A DNA stretch of 64,000 nucleotides from Angiostrongylus vasorum (Eukaryota > Nematoda > Chromadorea > Rhabditida > Metastrongylidae), in the NCBI GenBank assembly GCA_018806985.1, contig JADANN010000032.1:2811501-2875500 (forward strand). The letters run 5' to 3'. Numbering within the stretch: position 1 is the first letter of the stretch; each line of letters starts with the position of its first letter. Below the pieces are notes generated by a model, which saw only the letters and a list, made by a program, of their open reading frames with translations, was not told the origin of the DNA and did no database searches. The position numbers were made by a program, and so were the translations under genes. Positions 58,740 to 64,000 of the stretch are shown piece by piece.

Positions 58740-59095
58740 AACTTTACATTTCAGAGTCTCGACAAGTATCCTGTCCGTGGAATACGGAAGAAAGGGAAGT
58801 ACAGATGGGCTGGTAATGCGATGAGAAAAGTTGACAAAGTTGTACAGTAATAACGCTTGGTCTACATCGACCATTTCCAAAATGGGAAGACGTGCTAGAT
58901 TTAATCTACCAGCTCTTTGACGGCAAAAACGAATTATAGACCTGGCAATGGTACACGGAGATTATCATGAATGATACAGACCACCATCATGAACCAAGAA
59001 CATCAGGGAACACAACAACTGGGAAATGTGTTAGGACCCACACGACTCGTGAAGACGGGATATCCAAATAATCAAGAGAAGAAATCCCTAAGTAA
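58740..59095 (+). pseudogene. Non-LTR retroelement C-terminal remnant
   Basis: KGKYRWAGNAMRKVDK matches the RWAGHxMR motif near the C-terminus of RTE proteins and a WEDVLDLIYQLFDGKN segment follows. Its 3' end has CGTGAAGACGGGATATCC, shared with family F. Frames are broken. Confidence 0.65.
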
Positions 59096-59151
59096 AGCAC
59101 GAGTGACATGTAAAGATAATATCGCATAAAATTGGTAAACACCGATAATTT

Positions 59152-62100
59152 TCAGCGAATACTGTACAACAATGCCAACCTACGCATTATCATTTTCATG
59201 TGGTCTCTCAGCCTTCGGGCAACGTACTCGAAAAGAAAATTGACGTTTGTTGAGTCAAGTGCAGAAGTTTCCACGAAGCATTCAAATCCATTCACGGCTG
59301 AAAACCCTCGTCCGACCCGCATTGGAACTTGGCGGTCACAGATTTTGTCCAGTTTATTGGCTGCAAGCACACTGACTAAAAGGCTCATTGAAATTGTGCA
59401 TGAAGTAATGTTGGTAAGTTAAGCTATACAAGAACGCAAACATTGTGCTTACAAATATTTAAACAGACAGTCATTTAACCTCGGTTGTAATAATCCATAC
59501 CTTCTTGGATTGTTAAGCTAACACGAGGATGATAAAGATGTTCATTCGGTTAACGATTCGACGTCGTCTTCATCAAAGCCGATTATCCGAGTCGATGGCC
59601 CACAGTTGTTCTTCTTCCCGATGTGTTGTCTTCGTTGTCGCACCGCGAGCGATCTTCTTCAGACGAATACCGCTCGAAAGAGGCAAGCTTACCCGACAGC
59701 GCTCTTCTATACAGTATACAGACTCTGATGAAGACGATAACATTGAAACGTTAGGCGAATAAATCTACCTATCAACCTCGTGCTAACTTAGCAATCCAAA
59801 ATGTACTGATTATTACTACGGAGGTTAAATTATGGTCCATTTGAAAATTATTGTTTTACTATTGGCTATGTGTTAGCTTACACAATACCGACTGCTGCAG
59901 GATGGATTATCTATTGAGAAACAAACTATAATCAACGGATAGTCATATCAACAACAACCGCCTTTGTATAAGAGCACTGGCGGGTGAGCATGCCTCAATT
60001 GAGCGTGTTCGTCTGAAGAAGATCCGTCTTAGTGCGATGACGGCGCCACATGGGGAAAACGAACGACTGTGGACCATCGACTCGGATCATCGGCTCTGAT
60101 GAAGATGAAGGCGTAGAAATGTTAGCCGAATAAACCTACCTATCAACTTCGTGTAAGCTTAACAATACAAGAAGGTATTCAAATGAGAGTCCAAAGAAAG
60201 CGGTCACCTCAGACATGCGTAGATTGGGAGAGAAATTATATAGAAAAGTCTGAAGGAAAGTAATTCCTAGTAATAGTAAAGCCTACGGATATTCTGACAG
60301 TAAACATCCTTAACCTTATAAGGTACTAAGAGTAACACTCAAATTGGGGTGCAACATAATCTCAAAAGCCTATTTATAAATTTAAAGCCAAATTTAACCC
60401 TAAAACAGACTTAAATCGTAGAAAATAATAGCTCACCTACCATAAAGCCTACGGATATTCTGACAGTAAACATCCTTAACCTTATAAGGTGCTAAGAGCA
60501 ACACTCAAATTGCGGTGCAACATAATCTCAAAAAGCCTATTTATAAATTTAAAGCCAAATTTAACCCTAAAACAGACTTAAATCGTAGAAAATAATAGCT
60601 CACCTACCAGTATTTTGAGAGACTCCTCATTACTCAGAGATTCTACGTCTGCTATCCATTCCGGAATACATTGAAATGAACGTGGACTCGTCAGATCGTA
60701 AACAAAGACGATGGCGTGTGCATTTCTATAGTAGCTTCGAGTGATAGATCGGAAACGTTCTTGACCCGCAGTATCCCATATATGTAACTAGAAACAAAAA
60801 TTTGATGGAATGCCATGAAATAAAAAAAAAACCCTGAGAAAAAGTAAGAATAAGACGTATAACCTTATCCAACGAGACGGCAGGTGACAACTTTATCAAT
60901 CTCATCTATATTCACCTATTGAAATTGTTAGTCATGGGAAGTTAAACATCCTGAATCTGCCATTCCTCAGTGAAATTCAAAAAGGACACTATAATATGAC
61001 GTATCTCTACGATACATTAATAATGACAACTTCGACTGCTCATGATACCGATAGAGTAAAAACATGGGTAGGAGAAATACAAAGCAAGGTAATCGCAAGT
61101 TTGGATCCCACGAGAGGTTCGAATTTTGCTCATATCTCACCACCCTTGTGGTTGCGCTTCACATCATACACTGATATAAAAAAAAATTGGGCAATAGATG
61201 AGAAATGAAAACATTGTGATTTTCGAGAACAGCTCCAGCTTAACTGGGTTAAATGCCGATTTGTGCTTTCCAGACCATTCCCGTTGACGGGTGATTGCTG
61301 ATAACACCGATATGGTAAAAACTGGAAGAGATAAAAACAAAACGAGACCCTCAGTTGGTGTGGTGGTTAGCATATGCACATTCGGTAAGACTAATCGAGG
61401 TCTCGAAGCTCACGTGAGGTTCCGAGTTTTGTTCATGTCTCGGCATTCTTGTAGTTGTAATTCATATCATATTACTCCAAGAAAAAAGAAAAGGCAATAA
61501 ATGAAAATTTAAAATATTGAAAGACACTTTTTAATCGCACTACAATATAAAATTCTACTAAGAACACCTACACCATTTGCAATGCTAAAAGATGTGCCAG
61601 TTTCTCGAAAAGTACTGATAAGCTGCCGATAATCAGAGTTGAGATCCAAAGACCAAAGAAAGCGAAAAAAAGTAAAACGATTCCTTTCGATGGTCGAAAC
61701 AGAAGCGTTGAGCACAAGAAAATCCAGAGAAAGAAAGAATTTCAATGAAGCAGAATAAGTAGGCTTGTATCTTACTGGTAAAGACTTGTACAGTATAGTG
61801 GTTTCTATTTCAACTAATAACATTGACCAGCCCAGACATGTTTCTTTAAAAATACCAGGCTAAATTATTCTCAAGACCGTACTCTTTGAAATAAACACAC
61901 ATGATGTTACTTTGATGGTCGCATGGATGTAGAAACTCCCAAAACCCAGAAAACTCTATTCGCTTCCGTTACGCACCAAGTCTTTAAAGTGGGCTGTACT
62001 CGCTCAAAGGTACCACTCCACAGCGTTAATATAACGCATTTTCACCGTTTTGGTCAAGAAGCCATAAGTAGAGTCCTGACATGGCATAAGTCTACTCTTG

Positions 62101-62599
62101 GAACTTCAATAGGAGAACGAACGTTCGCTTTACACTGCAACTTGACAGCTAGGAAAACCCCATAAGGCGGTAGAAATTTGATATGCCGCATTTCTATCTT
62201 TTTGCGCGAGAAGTAAGCCAAAAGTAGAGGTCTGACACGGCACAAGTTTACTCTTAGGGCTTTAATAGGAAGACGAACGTTCGCTTTACATTGCAGTTTG
62301 ATACCTAGGAACATCCCATAGTCACTATGGGACGATAGGCCGAGCTATATATGAGACAAATATTATGGAGACACTGAGAAAACAAATGAACTATGAAACT
62401 TTCAAAGATATCGAACCTTGATAAGATCGTTATCCACTTTCAAAGTTTTAAGCCAAAAATCGACACCAATAGTTGCCTGCTGATCAATACTAAATATATT
62501 CTGAGTGAACCTCTGTACTAAACTAGTTTTCCCAACCGTTGTATTGCCAACAAGCACTACTTTGAATACGTGATTGTAGTCTTCCATTTGGCTAAACAT
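59152..62599 (-). CDS. rab-30: RAB-30-like small GTPase, three exons
   Basis: Joined exons 62587-62417 (or from the upstream ATG at 62599), 60787-60604 and 59360-59152 give 187 residues from MEDY. Rab GTPases cycle GTP on secretory and endosomal membranes; RAB-30 acts at the Golgi (family knowledge). Motifs: P-loop GNTTVGKT (14-21), switch I ATIGVDF (38-44), WDTAGQE (61-67), NKLD (120-123) split just after a phase-1 intron, ETSAL (149-153). MEDY at the start and SFQCIPEW fit Rab30 better than other Rabs. Splice sites: AAG/GTTCGA, TTTGTTTCTAG, GTAG/GTGAGC, GTGCTTGCAG. The last exon as read ends LALLYSIR without the expected C-terminal cysteines, so a further 3' exon (donor perhaps CGTAG/GTTGGC) is probably missing from this model. 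Start at 62587 is favoured by family length. Confidence 0.85.
59474..59831. mobile_element. Foldback MITE in rab-30 3' neighbourhood
   Basis: Arms of about 150 bases: TTAACCTCGGTTGTAATAAT, GGATTGTTAAGCTAACACGA and GTCGTCTTCATCA on the left mirror the right end, which closes with GGAGGTTAAAT. The centre is unique. Located in intron 2 of rab-30. Related to the core of the 19.1-22.6 kb foldback. Confidence 0.7.
60045..60170 (-). mobile_element. Partial copy of the foldback MITE
   Basis: CTGTGGACCATCGACTCGGA, CTCTGATGAAGATGAAGGCG, GTTAGCCGAATAAA and CTTAACAATACAAGAAGGTA match one arm of the MITE at 59474-59831. It also lies in rab-30 intron 2. Confidence 0.6.
60278..60609. repeat. Tandem duplication carrying the rab-30 intron 2 donor
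   Basis: Copies 60278-60443 and 60444-60609 differ by three substitutions and one base in an A-run. Each ends with CTCACCTACCA, the complement of TGGTAG/GTGAG. The second copy overlaps the last bases of exon 2 and holds the used donor; the first puts an identical site 166 bases into the intron. Confidence 0.9.
61080..61210 (+). mobile_element. SINE family 1, diverged
   Basis: B-box-like GAGAGGTTCGAATTTTG, then GCTCATATCTCACCACCCTT, GTGGTTGCGCTTCACATCAT and an A-rich tail. In rab-30 intron 1. Confidence 0.55.
61345..61500 (+). mobile_element. SINE family 1
   Basis: A box GTTGGTGTGGTGGTTAGCA, GTGAGGTTCCGAGTTTTG, CATGTCTCGGCATTCTTGTA and a tail ending AAAAGGCAATAAATG. In rab-30 intron 1. Confidence 0.65.
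62054..62314 (-). repeat. Two-unit repeat with an open frame, rab-30 intron 1
   Basis: Two diverged units about 147 bases apart, each with GAACGAACGTTCGCTTTACA-like sequence. On the minus strand an 86-codon frame spans both, with [20 protein letters not shown] and [20 protein letters not shown] as internal repeats. No family recognised. It may be a decayed element or chance conservation from recent duplication. Confidence 0.45.
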
Positions 62600-62606
62600 A
62601 TTCGTA

Positions 62607-62636
62607 TTATTGCCATTTCCAATTCACAACATCCAT
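62607..62636 (-). promoter_or_regulatory. Possible upstream ORF of rab-30
   Basis: ATG at 62636 and TAA at 62607-62609 make a nine-codon frame just before the GTPase start. It matters only if the transcript begins upstream, which cannot be seen here. Confidence 0.25.
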
Positions 62637-62639
62637 TGT

Positions 62640-63585
62640 GAAAATGAGATTCAACAGCTACGAAAATTCATGTTGCTGAATTAAGTCTTTAAAGAGATGT
62701 GCACAACAGAACTGACACAAAGACAAAATTCGTTCGGTCACCGTCACAAAAGTCAAAAGACAAAACAAATAATATCACTTGATAAGAAGTAGGAGACGAT
62801 TCGGTGACAAGAGTCCACATGAACAGATAGTGCTACGAAACCATACACACGACCACACGTCAATGCTTTCTGGATGATCCATCCTGTAGGTTAGGTAGAA
62901 GAAATCACTCCAATGAAGACTCTGTCCTGAAAAAAAAATACCACAAAAAAATACAGAACAAGCAAACTACAAGACAAAAAGTACATGTGAACTGTAAAAA
63001 AAACCTGTCTATCTACTAATTGTCCGCTTTGAGGGGAAAAAATATCCTTCCCATGTGCACAGAGAAACTGTTATAAAAGTGTAGGTCCATCGAATAAAGA
63101 TAGCCAAGCTGGACGAAGAAAAGCTTGCAGATTCTTGGCCTTTGCTTCTTCAAAATCTAGTTGTTTGAAATGTTTGATATAAGCACGCTAAGTGAAGACT
63201 TCTGTAAGAATAGCAATGGCACCACAGCAAATCCCCATTTAAATGTGTCTCCTTGAAACCATGGAAACAGAAAAGCGGGAGTTGCAGTCTTCATCAAACA
63301 CCATTAGCGATGCATAAATATCCAAATGGAACCTGGCATTCGCTCTCTTCTCTCACAAAAACCAAGCAACACAGTGAAATAAAACCAAAAAAGTAGGTTA
63401 AGCCATTGAACGATGACGATGTGCTGCCAGAACACTGCCATGCCTGAATGTCTATAAACTGGAAAAAGTCTTAGAAATAAGGTAATCGTATAGAAATTCA
63501 TAAAGTTCTACGAGGAGTTATAAAGGATAGGACGCGCAATCCACATTTTGACTATCATAAGAAGTCACAAAGTAATATTTTATTT
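62640..63585. other. Sequence upstream of rab-30, no feature resolved
   Basis: AT-rich, presumably including the rab-30 promoter, but no TATA box, trans-splice acceptor or repeat could be assigned. Confidence 0.35.
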
Positions 63586-63589
63586 ACTG

Positions 63590-63810
63590 CCAATATAACC
63601 ATAATGATGCTGAGATATTTGCAAAACTCCGGACCGCTGGTGTTTGCAATGAAGACCGAACACGCTACTACCCTTTCCCAAGGTTAACGCATTCACCAAC
63701 ACCACACCATGAGAGCCTTTTTAGAAAAGGGTAATAGCGTGTTCGATAACTAACACAAACACCAGTGGGCCGGAGTTTTGCAAATATCTTAGCATCATCA
63801 TCGTTATCAT
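63590..63810. mobile_element. Opposed pair of SINE family 1 copies
   Basis: A minus copy (63590-63715; GCTGAGATATTTGCAAAACT, CACACCATGAGAGCC) faces a plus copy (63720-63810; AAAGGGTAATAGCGTGTTCG, GGCCGGAGTTTTGCAAATAT). The two could pair as a long hairpin. Confidence 0.65.
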
Positions 63811-64000
63811 AAGAAAGAAAACCATTCCAGCATACCTTCAGCGAGCAGCACATCTCATCCAATTTGGTACTGAAAATCGGAAAATGTTAGTTCTGAACTG
63901 ATCCCATGAATCACTGAAACATCCGAATATTAGACTCTGTTCGCGAATTTAGCCTTTAGTATTGATTAAAGTGAGAAATACCAACATCACGTCCAGCACC
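63811..64000. other. Unassigned sequence to window end
   Basis: Nothing recognised. Confidence 0.35.

Noticed and set aside
20551..59762. Acidic C-termini such as SDEDE...ETL in frames near 20820 and 59700
   Set aside because: They are translations of foldback MITE arms and recur with the repeat.

Overview
The window reads as intron-bearing, repeat-rich nuclear DNA of a nematode. The best protein match is a RAB-30 GTPase with C. elegans-like exon structure and TTTCAG-like acceptors, and the decayed RTE and Penelope retroelements resemble those of strongylid parasites such as hookworms (inference from remembered families; no search was run). No bacterial-style operon, CRISPR array, rRNA or intact tRNA gene was seen.

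Layout. 0-9.8 kb: tRNA-derived SINEs, a 4-kb segment repeated directly at 14.9-18.9 kb, and broken RTE endonuclease/reverse-transcriptase pieces. 9.8-19 kb: a repeat linked to histone H3.3 sequence, a Penelope-like fragment (YIDD and GIY-YIG), a multi-copy repeat called E here, then the second 4-kb copy. 19.1-22.6 kb: a 3.4-kb foldback. 22.6-26.7 kb: another H3.3-linked repeat and two RTE fragments meeting tail to head. 27-31 kb: a low-copy stretch with a possible small spliced gene and a membrane-protein exon. 31.4-32.1 kb: a decayed three-exon H3.3 pseudogene. 32.9-47.6 kb: two 3.9-kb inverted arms (repeat E plus nested SINEs) around a 6.9-kb low-copy island with several exon-like frames. 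48-58.7 kb: more H3.3-linked sequence, E copies, RTE remnants and SINEs. 59.15-62.6 kb: rab-30 on the minus strand, the only gene I can name as probably functional.

Most of the window is explained by transposable elements and recent segmental duplication, not by cooperating genes. The informative parts are the nested histories: SINE insertions with target-site duplications and empty sites in sister copies, duplications that carry the same SINE insertion, and an H3.3 3' end embedded in a four-copy repeat. I did not find a convincing new multi-gene system. Boundaries of decayed repeats are accurate to tens of bases at best. Repeat names D, E, F, G and 'H3 unit' are local labels only.
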